A DNA stretch of 64,000 nucleotides, taken from contig NC_086248.1 of assembly GCF_021018805.1 (NCBI RefSeq), positions 23,754,922 to 23,818,921 of the forward strand, in the 5' to 3' direction. Both the position numbers and the translations under genes were made by a program. Below are positions 46,133 through 57,783 of this stretch, piece after piece. How positions within the stretch are numbered: the first letter of the stretch is position 1; every line of letters starts with the position of its first letter. The notes under the pieces were generated by a model, which was not told the origin of the DNA, ran no database searches, and was given only the letters and a program-made list of their open reading frames with translations. This DNA comes from Prinia subflava (Eukaryota > Chordata > Aves > Passeriformes > Cisticolidae).

Positions 46133-48438
46133 GACTGCAATGAAATATTACAGCCAAGCACTTGCTAAAAATAAAATTAAACACCACAGTTGTGAAATTT
46201 AATAGCTATGTGATTATGCAACAAATCTAACCTTTGTCAAAATGTATAATGCCACAAAACCAAACACACAGGAGAATCTGTCTTCCTAAATTCTAGGTTG
46301 CAGCATGGCTGCTTATTAATAACAATCAACACTCCAACTGTGAAGAATATACCTACAAGTCATTCAGTAATTTCTTTTTGTTTTAAATAATAAGATCGTA
46401 AGTTAGCATTCATCTATTATCACCACATTCAGACAGTTAAATGAGTTTTCCAGAGTGTAAAATTTTGTATGTATTTATGTAAATCAGACAGGTTCTAGAC
46501 CTGAATTCATTGGCCTGAAGCATAGGAAAAATACGGGCCCCCAACTTTGTTCATCCTTACTCCAGGGCTGCTACAGACTTACAGGTGAGTTCAGACTTTG
46601 ACCAGGAAATATTAAGACTGGGAAAAATTCTTAAAGAAACAAAAGCCAGATGAGACATAAAGAGAAAGAGGATTTTAATATGCTGTCATATTGATTTTAG
46701 ATTTAAGTCCTGCTCCAAACTGCTCCCAGATTTTTGTAACTTTTGGTTTTATAGACTGATACTGTTCTATTTCCTGTGTCAGATGTAGAAATACTTTCTG
46801 CTCATAGCATACTTTGATTGCTTTTCAGTATCAGTAATTTGAAATCTATAATTCTACTTTTAGGATTTTGTGGAGATTTAGGGAGAAGATGCCTAACTTC
46901 TATTTGAAAAAATGTCATAAAATCTATCAGGATGTGTTATTTTAAACAAGTTCTGCATATAAGAAGGTAAGAATCAGTCCCATAGTTATGGTGGAACACA
47001 TATTTATATTATATATACCAGCTCTAGGCAAGCTCTTAATGAAGTAAAGAGCCACTTTCTTGTCAAGTGTGATGTGAGACAGCCCCTAGAAACAAAGGAG
47101 TTACTTCAAACAAATATATGTATATGCAAATATACTTGAAGGAAGGCACTGATCTTCAATAACACAATTTAAACAGAATTGTGGAGATCGGCATTCAAAT
47201 AGATTCAAACATAGCATTTATCTCCAGGATATCCATTGATTTTAAAACAATTTACACATGCTAATTTTCTTTGTGATCCTTGCAGTCATAAAGACTCAAA
47301 CATGAAGAAAAGAGAATTAATGATAAATCAAATGTCTGGTTTATTGTAGATAACCAAATACAAAGACTTCGGTTATATTTCAATTTAGAATCTCGGCACA
47401 TCATTTCTTCCTTAAGCACACAGCATGTAACAAAATGGTAATTTAATTATAGAAAGGAATGGTTGCTGCCTGTGAGCACCAGCAGTTTTTTCTGCTGCTG
47501 CTGGGTGCCGGCCATGTGCAGAGCAGCAGAGGGAGAGGGCCATGTGTGCCCGGAGTGTCAGTGTCAGCCTGTGCTGACGCGAGCTGTGAGCCCTGCTCTG
47601 CCCGAGTGCCAGCATAGCAGGGGTCAGCTGTGCCCGGCTCCCGCCCCGGCTGCATTCCAGCAGCTGCATCTGTTGAGACCTATCAGAGTCACCTCCCAGA
47701 ATAGCAGCCTCCCAGCAGCTTGCCATTTTAAGACAGGTTCAGTTGAAGGCATAGCTGGTGTTTTAGGATATTTGGCCGTTTAACACAACTTCTGTTGCAA
47801 AACCCCTATGATTTTGCAAGTGTCGAGTATATTTGTTGGCATGGAAAAAAAGTGAAACAAAACTTTTGCAAAACTTTGTATGTTATACACATAGTTATAG
47901 CTTTACATATTAATAGTCACTATCTTAAAGTTGGCGAAGGCATATTCTTTTGGCAGCCTTATCTGTTGTCCTAAGTATTTTTAGAGAGTTGTGCCTTAAA
48001 ATTTTTAATACAATACATTTTCAACTCAATGCTTATTGCCTCACTGTATCATTGCAGAGCTCATTTAAATACAATATTTTAAGCTCTCTGTTCAAGAATG
48101 CTCACTGTCCGAAGTTTTTTCCTGAGAAACACTTTTTCATCAGCAGAAATTTCACAAGCTAGCTTAAGTGTACAAGCACTGTAAGTGACGGGACATGCAA
48201 ACCTACTGAAACAAATCAAACAATCCTATGATAAAATCAAGGTACTGAACTTTGAAAACCCTGAGTGATTTGGTTTTCTACGATTGCTTGCTTTCACCTA
48301 CTTTATTTTAGCTTAAGTACCAATCATGTCAAAGGACACTTGGGGTCCCAAAACAATGCATTTACCAACCAGCCTCCCCCCTGATTTAAAATGCCACCTT
48401 CTAAAAACTATCCAAGTGAGGACTTAAAAACCTCTTAC
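46133..48438 (-). other. KLHL31: probable KLHL31 5' intron
   Basis: Runs from a strong minus-strand donor (GAGGAG|GTAAGAGG, exon end 48439) to the acceptor two bases before the start codon. A GC-richer patch at about 47460-47720 gives open frames on both strands without a recognisable domain. Otherwise AT-rich. Confidence 0.6.
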
Positions 48439-48610
48439 CTCCTCAGAAAGATACTGTCCCAGAGCTGTCCGTGAAAATGCCTCTTCCTTGGAAAATGTGA
48501 ACTCAAGAAGAGAGGAGTTGTGGGGAAAAAGAGTGAGAAAGATCAGAGGCCACTTAAGTCCCAGCTGACTGGTTTTCAGTGAGGCACTTCGCTGTCACAG
48601 CGAGCAAGAG
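48439..48610 (-). other. KLHL31: probable KLHL31 non-coding first exon
   Basis: A strong splice donor at its 3' end and a TATA-like TTTTAAAG (minus strand) at 48636-48643 frame about 170 bases with no in-frame need for coding. The spacing would place the transcription start near 48608. KLHL31 orthologues have a 5' untranslated exon, which supports this reading. An RNA read would settle it. Confidence 0.5.
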
Positions 48611-48635
48611 AGACCAGAGTCTGTGCTCGGGTGCT

Positions 48636-48643
48636 CTTTAAAA
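48636..48643 (-). promoter_or_regulatory. TATA-like box of the KLHL31 promoter
   Basis: TTTTAAAG on the minus strand, about 28 bases before the inferred transcription start. The surrounding sequence is only moderately GC-rich, consistent with a tissue-restricted TATA promoter rather than a CpG-island one. A CAGCTG E-box is nearby (about 48562). Confidence 0.45.
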
Positions 48644-48892
48644 TGACCCCTCCTCTCCATGCCTTGCTCCCTGCCTCTGCCCAGCCACGGCAGCTCAGCT
48701 TCCCCGGGCTGCCTGGCTGCTGGAAATCAGGAGGACAAGCCCGGATCCTGCAAATGCACAGGGCAGGAAAGGGAGGGGAATGTGGAGGTAACTACAGCAG
48801 GTAACAAATGCCTCAGGTAAGTGTAGGGTAAACCACTGGGTTCCCCAGCTACCAGCTGGGAGCCTGGGCAAAAACCCGATGGTTAGGGAGGG

Positions 48893-49130
48893 GCTCAGGT
48901 TTAGACTGGACATAAGGATGGCACTTTTTATGGTGAGGGTGGTGAGGCACTGGAACGGGATGCGCAGAGAAGCTGTGGATGCCTCATCCCTAGAAGTGTT
49001 CAAGGCCAGGTTGTATGGAACTTAACTTTGTCTAGCAGAAGATGTCCCATGGCAGGGAGGTTGGAACTACATAGTCTTTAAAGATCCCAACAAAACCCAT
49101 TCTATGATTAGTATTATTCTATGACCTAAA
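48893..49130 (+). mobile_element. CR1 LINE 3'-end fragment
   Basis: Sense-strand CR1 wording: 'caggtttagactggacataa', 'ggtgaggcactggaacggga', 'catccctagaagtgttcaag', then a tail with 'attctatgattagta' and 'attattctatga', the CR1 terminal 8-mer array. About 300 bases upstream of the inferred KLHL31 start. Confidence 0.85.
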
Positions 49131-49883
49131 ATAACCCACAGAAAACACCATGGAAAAACTGGCACCTTACAATTTCTTAGATTTTCCATGCTTAACTCCA
49201 GGCAGAGGAAAGGAGACCAGCTGATGGGGATTCAATCATGTTTTGTTTTGTGGGGTTGGGTCACTGCTTCCATAAAGACTTGCTTCAGCTTTCAAAGACT
49301 GTGGCTCACATCCTAATACATTTTCAGAGATGTGAACTTTGACCTTCTGTCTCTCAAGTGTGCATCCTAACTTGGGGGTTATACTGTATACTGGAATAAT
49401 TTATCTGCACATCCTTGCCAGACAACCTCAGGAATAATACAAAGCCAAATCTCCACATCCCAGGAGAATTGCATCCCCTGGGAGAGATAAAAAGAGTGCA
49501 AGTGTCTGCATGGGAAGTGCTGAGTACTGGGGGATGTGGAAGTCTGAGAACAGGAAGATTTTCTCTTGGCTGTGCTTTGTATAATGCTTAATCATACAGG
49601 TTTATTTGGCTGCCTTCAGGCTCAGCTGGGTTTTTAAAAAAACCGCTGCAAAGTAACACTTGTCATTTTGACCAAAAGGGCATCGCTGTGTGGGTGGAGC
49701 TTCAAAACATCACAAGGTAAGAATGAAAAACAGAATAGGAAATTAGAGTCAGTCAAATGTGTGACATGAGAGTGAAGGAGAGGGATATAAGGCTCAGCCC
49801 TCCCAACAGCAAACCAGGCAACCAGCTTTCCTTTTGAAAAACAGGGTCACAGCTATGAAAAACTAAGGACAAAGCCTTGTTTT

Positions 49884-50137
49884 CATAGAATCATGGATTA
49901 CCAGGTAGGAAGGAATACCAAGGATCACCTGGTCCCACCTTTCTTGGCAAAAGCATTGTCCTGACAACATGGTTCAGCAGTATCTTCAGGCAAATCTTAG
50001 AAGTGTCCAGCCTTGGGAAATCTGCCACTTAGTTCCCTGGGGAGATTATATTCTCATAGTGAAAAATTTTCCTCTTGTGTCAAATCATAATCTCAGAGTA
50101 ATTTGTAGCCATCCCTCTTCCTCTTTTCCTTGTGATT
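49884..50137 (-). mobile_element. CR1 LINE 3'-end fragment, minus strand
   Basis: Begins with the reverse-complemented CR1 tail 'catagaatcatgg', then 'aggaaggaataccaaggatc' and later 'cagccttgggaaatctgcca'. Diverged and opposite in orientation to the copy at 48893. Confidence 0.7.
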
Positions 50138-50532
50138 TCCTGTAAAAAGGTTTGATGCTGGCCCAGAGCCAGGCACCCAGGAGAGTCGCTCGCTCACCCT
50201 CCCCTGCTACAGCTGGGCAGCGGAGACAAAAAAAATAATGAATTTTCATGGTGGGAGAAATATTTCAAGGGGAAACCAGGCTCAACTTAAGTTGCAAAGT
50301 GAATTTATTATTAACAAAATCACAGGAGGATAATGAGACATACAGTACGTCCTTAAAACACTGTTTCCCCTCCCCAGCCCCTGCCTCTTTCCCACCAACA
50401 GCACAAGGAGACAGGGCATGGGGGTTTTGGTCAGTTCATCATGGAGATTTTCTTCTGCTGCTCTGGGAGAGGAATCCTTCCCCTGTGGACTGTGGGGTTC
50501 CTCCCACAGGAGACAGCTCTCTGTGAACTGCC
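50138..50532. other. probable repeat-derived spacer
   Basis: Contains 'aagttgcaaagtgaatttat' and purine runs that look repeat-derived and adjoin the LTR-like element that follows. No gene seen. Confidence 0.3.
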
Positions 50533-51030
50533 CTGTTGTAATATGTTTTTATGTTAAATGGGTTGTTTTCTTGTCTCCTATGCTAATAGTTTAGTCCTAA
50601 GTTATAATCTTCTCCCCTTCTTTCCCTGTAGCTGTCAATCCTTTCCTAACCAAGCCTTTTCTTCCAGATTTTTCCCTATCAATCTCCCAAGCTTTGATGC
50701 ATTATTAGTTGTTTAGACTGCTGTGTACCCTTACTGGTTTCAGTATTATAATTCCCGCCTTGTTCCCTTCTCCCTATTGGATCGTTATCCTGAACTCCCC
50801 TCAAAAGCAGTCCCTTAAAACCCTCTGTCCCGCCCTAGGTGGGAAAGAGAAGAGAGCTTTTTCTCACTTTTGGTTTTAGAGATTTTCAGATCCTAGCCTT
50901 TGCTCTGTCTGAGTTGCAATTAAATTGCGATTTATGTTGCTTTTATAATAAACGACTCTTGGAGCTGCAAGCTCGGTCCATCTTGCATTTTTACACTGAC
51001 CTGTTGGTGACTGTCTGGGACACACAGGGC
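50533..51030 (+). mobile_element. LTR-like element
   Basis: Starts TGTTGTAATATG and has a long T/C-rich U3-like region and CCTTAAAA TATA-like box near 50813-50820. A polyadenylation AATAAA follows at about 50948-50953, then a short tail. The order fits a retroviral LTR. The right end and any target duplication could not be fixed, so limits are approximate. Confidence 0.45.
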
Positions 51031-51159
51031 CCCGGGAGAACATGTTGCACCCCCATAAAAAGCAGCAATATTGAAGAGTACCACGATACTGCCCCAGTGT
51101 GGATCCATTCTCATGAGCAGCAGTCCTCCCAGAACTGCTGAAATGTGAGTCCCTCCCAT

Positions 51160-51985
51160 GGGCAGACAGTCCTCTCAAAACTGCTGTGACATGGGTCACT
51201 CTTCCATGGGGTGCAGTCCTCCAAGGACAGGCTGCTCCAGCCTGGCAGCAGGGCCCTCTCTCTCCACTGGGTCTCCCACAGGATCACAGCCTCCTCCAGG
51301 CACCCACCCACTCTGGCATGGGCACCTCTTCCATGGGCTACAGGTGGATCTCTGCATCCCCCGTGGATCTCCACAGGCTGTGGGTGGATCTCTGCATCCC
51401 CCATGGATCTCCACAGGCTGTGGGTGGATCTCTGCATCCCCCGTGGATCCCCACGGGCTGTGGGTGGATCTCTGCATCCCCTGTGGATCTCCATGGGCTG
51501 TGGGTGGATCTCTGCATCCCCCGTGGATCCCCACGGGCTGTGGGTGGATCTCTGCATTCCCCATGGATCCCTGTGGGCTGCAGGGGCACAGCTGCCTTAC
51601 CATGGTCTCATCATGGCCTGCAGATGAATCTCAGCTCCGGTGCCTGGAGCACCTCCTCTCCCTCCTTCTCCACTGACCCTCATGTCTCCATACTGTTTCC
51701 CTCACATATTCTCACCTCCTCCTCTTTCTTCTCTGATTAGAAGCAAAAATCTGTGACTTTGCTTTGATTTTTCTTCTTGAATATGTCATCACAGAGGTGT
51801 TACCAGCCTCTCTCACTGTCCCAGCTTTGGCCAGCAGCACATCCATCCTCAGAGCCATCAACCATTGGCTCTGCTGGATGTGGTAGAAGCATCTAGCAGC
51901 TCCTCACAAGAGCCATCTCTGTGCTCCCCCTGCTACCAGAAACCAGGCTGTGCCAAACCAACACATACAGCCTTTCTTGCCTCCC
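51160..51985 (+). repeat. avian interspersed repeat, probably ERV-derived
   Basis: The phrases 'tctccactgggtctcccaca', 'tcagctccggtgcctggagc', 'gtcatcacagaggtgttacc' and 'ctagcagctcctcacaagag' match a repeat I recall as widespread in bird genomes, thought to derive from an endogenous retrovirus. The assignment is from memory, without a search. The open frames of 130-180 codons here are produced by its tandem core and are not supported genes. Confidence 0.5.
51342..51590. repeat. 40-bp tandem repeat, about six copies
   Basis: The landmark TCTGCATCCC recurs at 51351, 51391, 51431, 51471 and 51511, and as TCTGCATTCC at 51551, exactly 40 bases apart. Units differ at a few positions (CCGTGG, CCATGG, CTGTGG). 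A local amplification inside the interspersed repeat. Confidence 0.9.
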
Positions 51986-54748
51986 ATGTAGATTCCTACT
52001 GCCTCAAAAATACAACTCACCATAGCATTAATTTCATATGTTGGATGATATCTCTCATTATCTTAACACATCTCAATTTTAATTTACCAGTTCAATCTAG
52101 TAATAAAAATACTTACATCAACAACTATCTTTATGATTTGAAGTTTTACATTAATAAGATCAATTACAATGATTTTTACACAAAGAATTTACTTTGCACA
52201 GTGCTCCATGCATTTTAAGAACTTGTAGATACTAGGTCTTGTAGGTAGAACTATCACATTTCTGAAACACCACTACTAAACATATATCAGTGAACCATAG
52301 TTACCGAGTGTTCCCTTTTTCTAACAGCTCCTGTCCAAGCTTATATCAATTTTAATAATTGTAAGATGCACTAATTTTAAGGCCAACCTTTCTCAGAGAA
52401 AAATTTTTTTTTATTTTTCAGTTAGTTGTTTTTTTTTAATAAAGGGGACAATTGTCTTCCAGATTGAACACACTATCATGATATATAGAAAATATTATTT
52501 TAATTTTCATATCTTTAAAATTACTAGCATACTGTAAAATAAATTTAATTCTTATTCAGTCTCTACAAATGTGTTTCCAACATCCTTATATGATTCACTG
52601 TTGAAAAAACAACAGAAACACCAATGGAGGGGCATCCTTACTGAAAAGACCAAACTAAATTCTAATTTCCAGAAAATACTGAACAGTATTTTGGGCAGTA
52701 TAGAGATATCCATCTTGTGGGGATTGAGTCAACATCTCAGTCTACTAAAACTGACATAGTTCTGAAACTTTGGCTCTAGGTTAGGACAAGGCCCACAAAA
52801 CCTTTAGTTATGTGGTCTTTGAGATCAGAGGACAACTGATGGCATACTTGGATATTGTGTGGCACACACGCTGGTCTTGGAAGTAGTCTTTCTCATTTTG
52901 CATTCATTAGCACACACTAAAGTCTTTTAAAACTAACTAATACCAGGATCAAAAATCATTATATATTTGCATAATGAAGATCATATATATATATAATTTA
53001 TGTAATACAAGTTTTTAAAATCAAACTTTAATATGCCTTTTACTTTCCAGATACCAAATATTGTTTCCCTCATATCTTGAAAATAGCATGTTCTTTCTGA
53101 TTATTTCCTTACAAATGGCATAGAACCTAATTACTATAAAACATTTTTATATTGACTGAAGTCCTTGCCACAGATTATTGTCTTTTCACTTTAAAGAGGG
53201 AGTAATACATTATTTTAAAGTACCTTCAGCCTCTCAAGATGTATCCTTTTAGGTATGAGTGAATCTTGGGAAAAAAATGTTTAATTTTCTTCATAATCAA
53301 TTGGTTTATCTGAGTGACTAAGGACAATACTATGGTCCTTACTATTACTTACTATGCAGCAGTAGCAGGTCATGAAGCAATGTTTTAACATTTTAGGGGT
53401 AAAAAGTGGAAATATTTCAAGACTTTTTTTCTCAGACTAATGAACAAAACCAACTATTATTATTTGCTCCATGTGCATGGTTCACAATCAACAACAGGGA
53501 AAGTTCTTTTGTCAGGAAAGACAGGCCTTTAGGCAATTATAACCATCTTTTCCAATCCATGCACAATCATTACTGCACTCTTTCTGGAAATGGAAAGCCT
53601 TATGTTAGAAGTCAACATGCACTGACTTGTTGGTAGGACTCAAGTGTCACAGCCAAGGCCATGTGGAGATGTACGTTGGTCAACTAAAGATGTAAAAAAC
53701 CCTCAGGCTTAGCTCCAGATCATTACTTTTTGGGTTGCTCAGATCACTTTGTGTATGCTCAGCCAAATACCACACACCCTCAAAGCCCAAATTTAATTCT
53801 CTGTGATAAATAGTTATGAAAAATATCTTCAAATGCACTCATCTGAATGTACTGGGTAATCATACCGGTAATGCCTTTAGGAAGGGTGAAATTCCTTATG
53901 CAGACAGGAGGTAACTTGGAAGCATACTGAATTTCAGTGGGAACTGCAGTCTTTTCAAAAAAGAGATAGAAAAGAAATGTGGGGTTTTTTAAGCTGCTGA
54001 ATAAATGTAAAAACAATAAGGTTAGGAACAAATGCACAGGGCTTGATTTCACAGATTTCACAGATTTTTCAGACTCTGTGAAGAACTGTGGTCAGCAAAG
54101 GCCCCCAGCCTCAGTGGGTCACTCAGACCTTCCCCACACTTGATCATTTGCTCCCACTTCCTTGCCCAGTTTTGCCCAGTCAAGCCTCACTGATCCATCC
54201 CCTGAAATTCTCACCATTCTCTTCTGAGCTCAGAAAAAGCCTATTCCTCTTTCTATTTTCAATCTTTCCTAGGAAACTCAATGAGCACTGACAGTAGGGC
54301 ATTGGGAGGTCCTCAAAGGTGAGAAGAGAGTTTGCAAGCCTTTAGCAAAGCTGATGGTACAACACACCCCTTGAGCATGTAGTGTCAGAGCAATTTTTGG
54401 AGCTATATTTGTGTGTATGTCAAGCCCACTTTTTCCTAAGAGGAGTCACATATCAATGCCAAACAAACAAATCCTTTTAATAATCAGTATTGGCTGCAGT
54501 TTTGAAGGACTGAGTAAACTTGGAATTCTTTCCTCTTGACAGTTATTGTGAAAAACGTGAGATGATTAATTCATGTTCTTATGGTAAATTGGAAAATTAT
54601 AAAGCTGTATAAATTTGTATCAGGTAAAAGTCTATGTTTCAGGAGGTTTCTGCAGCAGATGGTGAAACTGACCACCCTGAAAATCAGGCGTCTCCATTCA
54701 GAAGGGAACAAAAGATTTTGCAGCCTTCTCAAGTATTGGGAGGGGACC
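51986..54748. other. intergenic, no gene recognised
   Basis: AT-rich with a short (AT)n run near 52986. Nothing coding or structured is supported. Confidence 0.45.
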
Positions 54749-55257
54749 TGTTGAGATGAGCCGGTATCAGCAACTCACACCTCTACGGCTCAGAGCAGGG
54801 ACTCTCACCGATCAAATGCTACGTGCCAACAGGATCATCACACACTTCTACGACAGTTAAATTACTCAAAGCAAGGACTAACTCTGGACATTAGCATTTG
54901 AATGTGCCAGGGGACCCTTTCGGGATTTAGTATAAAGTTAATGGCCGGTGCTTAGTGAAACAATGGGAGAAAGGTTGCCGAGGGGGAAGTTAAGGGTATT
55001 TAAGTTAAGCCTTTAGATGGGCAAAGCGTGAACCCAGCTAGAGACACCGACTGCCAGGTTCTGTGTCTCTGGGGTCACCCTTGGCTCAACTTTTCCCGGG
55101 AGAAATTCTGTCACGTAAGTGTCGCTGTTTGTGGGGTTTCGTATTGTTTTGTTTTTATTACTTAAAATTGTTATAATTTGATTCCAAATTTGTGATTTGA
55201 ATTTTAATAAACCAAATTATTGAATTTGGCAATAAATTTGTCCTGGCATTTATAACA
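54749..55257 (+). mobile_element. solo-LTR-like element
   Basis: Starts TGTTGAGATGAG and ends TTTATAACA, again TGTT...AACA ends. A TATA-like TATTTAAG lies near 54989 and a polyadenylation AATAAA near 55206. Compositionally distinct from its AT-rich surroundings. No target duplication is evident at these limits. Confidence 0.5.
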
Positions 55258-56379
55258 GTTATGACAAGCAATACGAAAAGTGCTTCAATTAGGTCTGGGC
55301 TAAAAATATTTTGTTTGTTCTAGGAAAATGTATGGGATTTTAAATATTGTCTTTGCTTCATGACATCATGATCTTTCAGAATAATTGAGCAGCAAGAACA
55401 TCTTCCTCATCCCAGGAAATCCAGTAGTTTGATAATTAGGCTTTCAAACAACATCGGAATTCCAGCTTCAAACACACAATCCATATGACAATCTGATCCT
55501 CAGCTTCCCTACTCAATAATGACTTTAATCATAATGCTGGTGTGGGCTGAATTTTTCTGAAGATTTCTTCTGCATAAATGCCATTTTGTATAAATAATGT
55601 TACACTGTTTGGGCCAGAAAACTGAAGAGTAACAAGTTGTGAACGGCCTATTTTATGGAAAGGTTGATGAAGTCTCTACATACTATGAAGATGAGTTGAT
55701 TATTTCTGTAAAATAAGAACGAGTACCATACCATGAGTATGGAAATTGGAGACACAGTCTGCATCAGGGACCTGGATTTATTTTTTCCATTTCCAACCTG
55801 AGTGCTCTATTTACTGTATTGCCCTATCAGCTATTTTTGTTTCTCTACTGATGAATTTGCTATAAAGTGTGCCAAGCTGTAATAAGATCTATTTTGCAAG
55901 AGCAGCAATACTAACGTGCAAATACCAGACTTTTGCCTACTTAAAATTCCACTGTAGCTCAGAATGGATGCACTTTTTTAAACACTTTTCCCAAACACCA
56001 CTTCAAAGAATGAGAAGTGTTCTGTGTACCTGTTTTCACTGGATCTATAGTAACTTCACGTGAAACTCTGCAAACACAAATTTTTTAAAGAGAGTCCCAT
56101 TCAGCCTGGGAGTCTTACAAGCACATGCTCAGCCCTGGCAAGCTCCATGGCAGAGATCTCGTTTCAGACGCGCAGTTCACACAGCAGCAAAGACTGATTC
56201 CCTGCCATAAGCTTTTTAAGTAATCTGTGGGAGAGCCCTGCTGAAAGTTGCAGGGCCCAAAAGTACTCAGCCTCCTGGAAAAAATAATAATAATAAAAAA
56301 AAAATATATATATTTAAAGCAACAGCGCATTTGGCATCAGGCTGGAAATAAGGCAGGACCTAAAAAAAAAAGATGTCCC
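55258..56379. other. intergenic before the CpG island
   Basis: No gene recognised. An A-rich (ATA)n/(AT)n microsatellite occupies about 56280-56320. Confidence 0.45.
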
Positions 56380-56928
56380 CTTCAGCCCGAGTCAGGACTG
56401 CCTGCGGGCGCCAGTCACGTCTTCATGGCTCGACCCCACTGCCCCAACACAAGGCACCCTTCCACAGGGCACACAGGGCAGCCTCGCAGTCACCAGGGAT
56501 GGCACGGGCCCCGGGGTTACCGCAGGTACCAGGGCAGATGTGCACCAGCAAGCGACACTGTCCGTGTCCCACCTGGCGCACACGGGGCAGAGCCCGCCCG
56601 GGCTGCTCCTGAGGCTGGCACGGCCGCCGCGACGGGCCCGCCCTGGCAGGGGCACAGCGCAGGCCGTGGCGCTCCCTGGGCAGGCCGCCCCCGACCCATC
56701 TGCACGGGCTCACGGCTGTGCTCGCTCGGTACCGCACCGTGCCTTTAAATGACCGGCAGAGAAAAGCACACGGTCCGCGCTGTTATTGCTGGCAGCTGGC
56801 TAGAGAACAACCAGCCGGCCCGCATGTACGGCCAATGGCGGCGCGGGCGCGGCTACAAGAAAGAGGGGCGGGAGCGCAGGAGCCCCGGCGGCGCCGAGGC
56901 GGAGAACGGCCGCAGCGACGGCGCTGCC

Positions 56929-57172
56929 ATGGCGGAGAAGGGGCGGGGCGGCGGCGGTGCCGTGGCGGAGAAGGGGCGGAGCGGTGGCCGTGCCGTGGCG
57001 GAGAAGGGGCGGAGCGGCGGCGGTGGCGGTGCCATGGCGGAGAAGGGGCGGAGCGGCGGCGGCGGCCGTGCCGTGGCGGAGAAGGGGCGGAGCGGCGGCG
57101 GCGGCCGTGCCGTGGCGGAGAAGGGGCGGAGCGGCGGCGGCGGTGGTGCCGTGGCGGAGAAGGGGCGGAGCG
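56929..57172. repeat. 33/39-bp minisatellite in the CpG island
   Basis: The unit core (A/G)TGGCGGAGAAGGGGCGG begins at 56929, 56962, 56995, 57034, 57073, 57112 and 57151, giving spacings of 33, 33, 39, 39, 39 and 39. Differences between units are mainly in the number of GGC triplets and in ATG versus GTG at the first codon. Each unit carries an Sp1-type GGGCGG. Confidence 0.92.
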
Positions 57173-57231
57173 CTGCGCGGAGTGTGCTGGGGCTGCAGGA
57201 GCGGCTGCGCTGTGCGCGGGAGCCCGCCGAG
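56929..57231 (+). CDS. possible first coding exon of an unidentified gene
   Basis: Not recognised. The frame is open from 56749 to 57330. The first Kozak-type start, GCCATGG at 56929, opens a protein that begins MAEKGR and repeats an A-V/M-A-E-K-G-R-S-G(n) unit seven times. It continues with a unique tail containing VLGLQERLR, which could be helical. A plausible splice donor GAG|GTAGCC would end the exon at 57231. A later start at 57034 (also GCCATGG) or no translation at all are alternatives: the repeat may be 5' UTR or promoter. The repeat periods are multiples of three, which keeps the frame. Confidence 0.35.
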
Positions 57232-57300
57232 GTAGCCGGCCGGGAGGGCAAGCGCGGCAGCTTCTGGGCTGTTAGTTCTGTGCTCGTAAGAGCTTTTCTG

Positions 57301-57538
57301 TGCGAAATAGGTGCTTCTGCGTGGTTTTAATGACACACACCATGAGGGCGGAGGCTACGACGCCCTGACTTGTTCTGCCGGGTCCAAGAAGGACTAGGCT
57401 GTTCTTGTCAAACAGCTCCTGTAGGGTGGCCAGGCTGCTCAGTAGCTGCGGGGAGCAGCTAAGGAGCACCTGAAGCAGGCAGGGATGAGTGGGGAGCGCG
57501 ATCTGAGCAGGTGCTGAAGCTGCGCCGGGCACTGGAGG
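57301..57538. other. non-coding stretch downstream of the CpG island
   Basis: Transition from CpG-rich to ordinary composition. No gene or known repeat recognised. Confidence 0.4.
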
Positions 57539-57783
57539 CGCAGAGGGGACATTCCCCCCCCCAGGCCGTGGGGCAGAGGGGACCAAAGCGCAGAGGGGAC
57601 ATTCCCCCCCCAGGCCGTGGGGCAGAGGGGACCAAAGCGCAGAGGGGACATTCCCCCCCCAGGCCGTGGGGCAGAGGGGACATTCCCCCCCCCAGGCCGT
57701 GGGGCAGAGGGGACATTCCCCCCCCCAGGCCGTGGGGCAGAGGGGACATTCCCCCCCCAGGCCGTGGGGCAGAGGGGACCAAG
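57539..57783. repeat. C-run minisatellite, six units of two lengths
   Basis: Units consist of GCAGAGGGGACATTC, a run of eight or nine C, then AGGCCGTGGG. Two of the first units and the last also carry a CAGAGGGGACCAAAG extension. Periods are about 49-51 and 32-34 bases, so there are two interleaved unit types. Long open frames on both strands are a by-product. Confidence 0.88.

Larger units (their letters stand above)
56380..57300. promoter_or_regulatory. CpG island, probable promoter of a rightward gene
   Basis: About 900 bases of very high GC and CpG content with many GGGCGG Sp1 boxes and GCCATGGCGG YY1/start-type motifs. Gene order next to KLHL31 in other amniotes would allow LRRC1, which is transcribed away from KLHL31. 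The first LRRC1 coding exon is not recognised here, so the gene is left unnamed. AT-rich, T-biased DNA begins soon after 57300, like a first intron. Confidence 0.65.

Noticed and set aside
51111..51740. Several overlapping frames of 83-184 codons
   Set aside because: All arise from the 40-base tandem repeat, which has no stop in most frames. No family resemblance.
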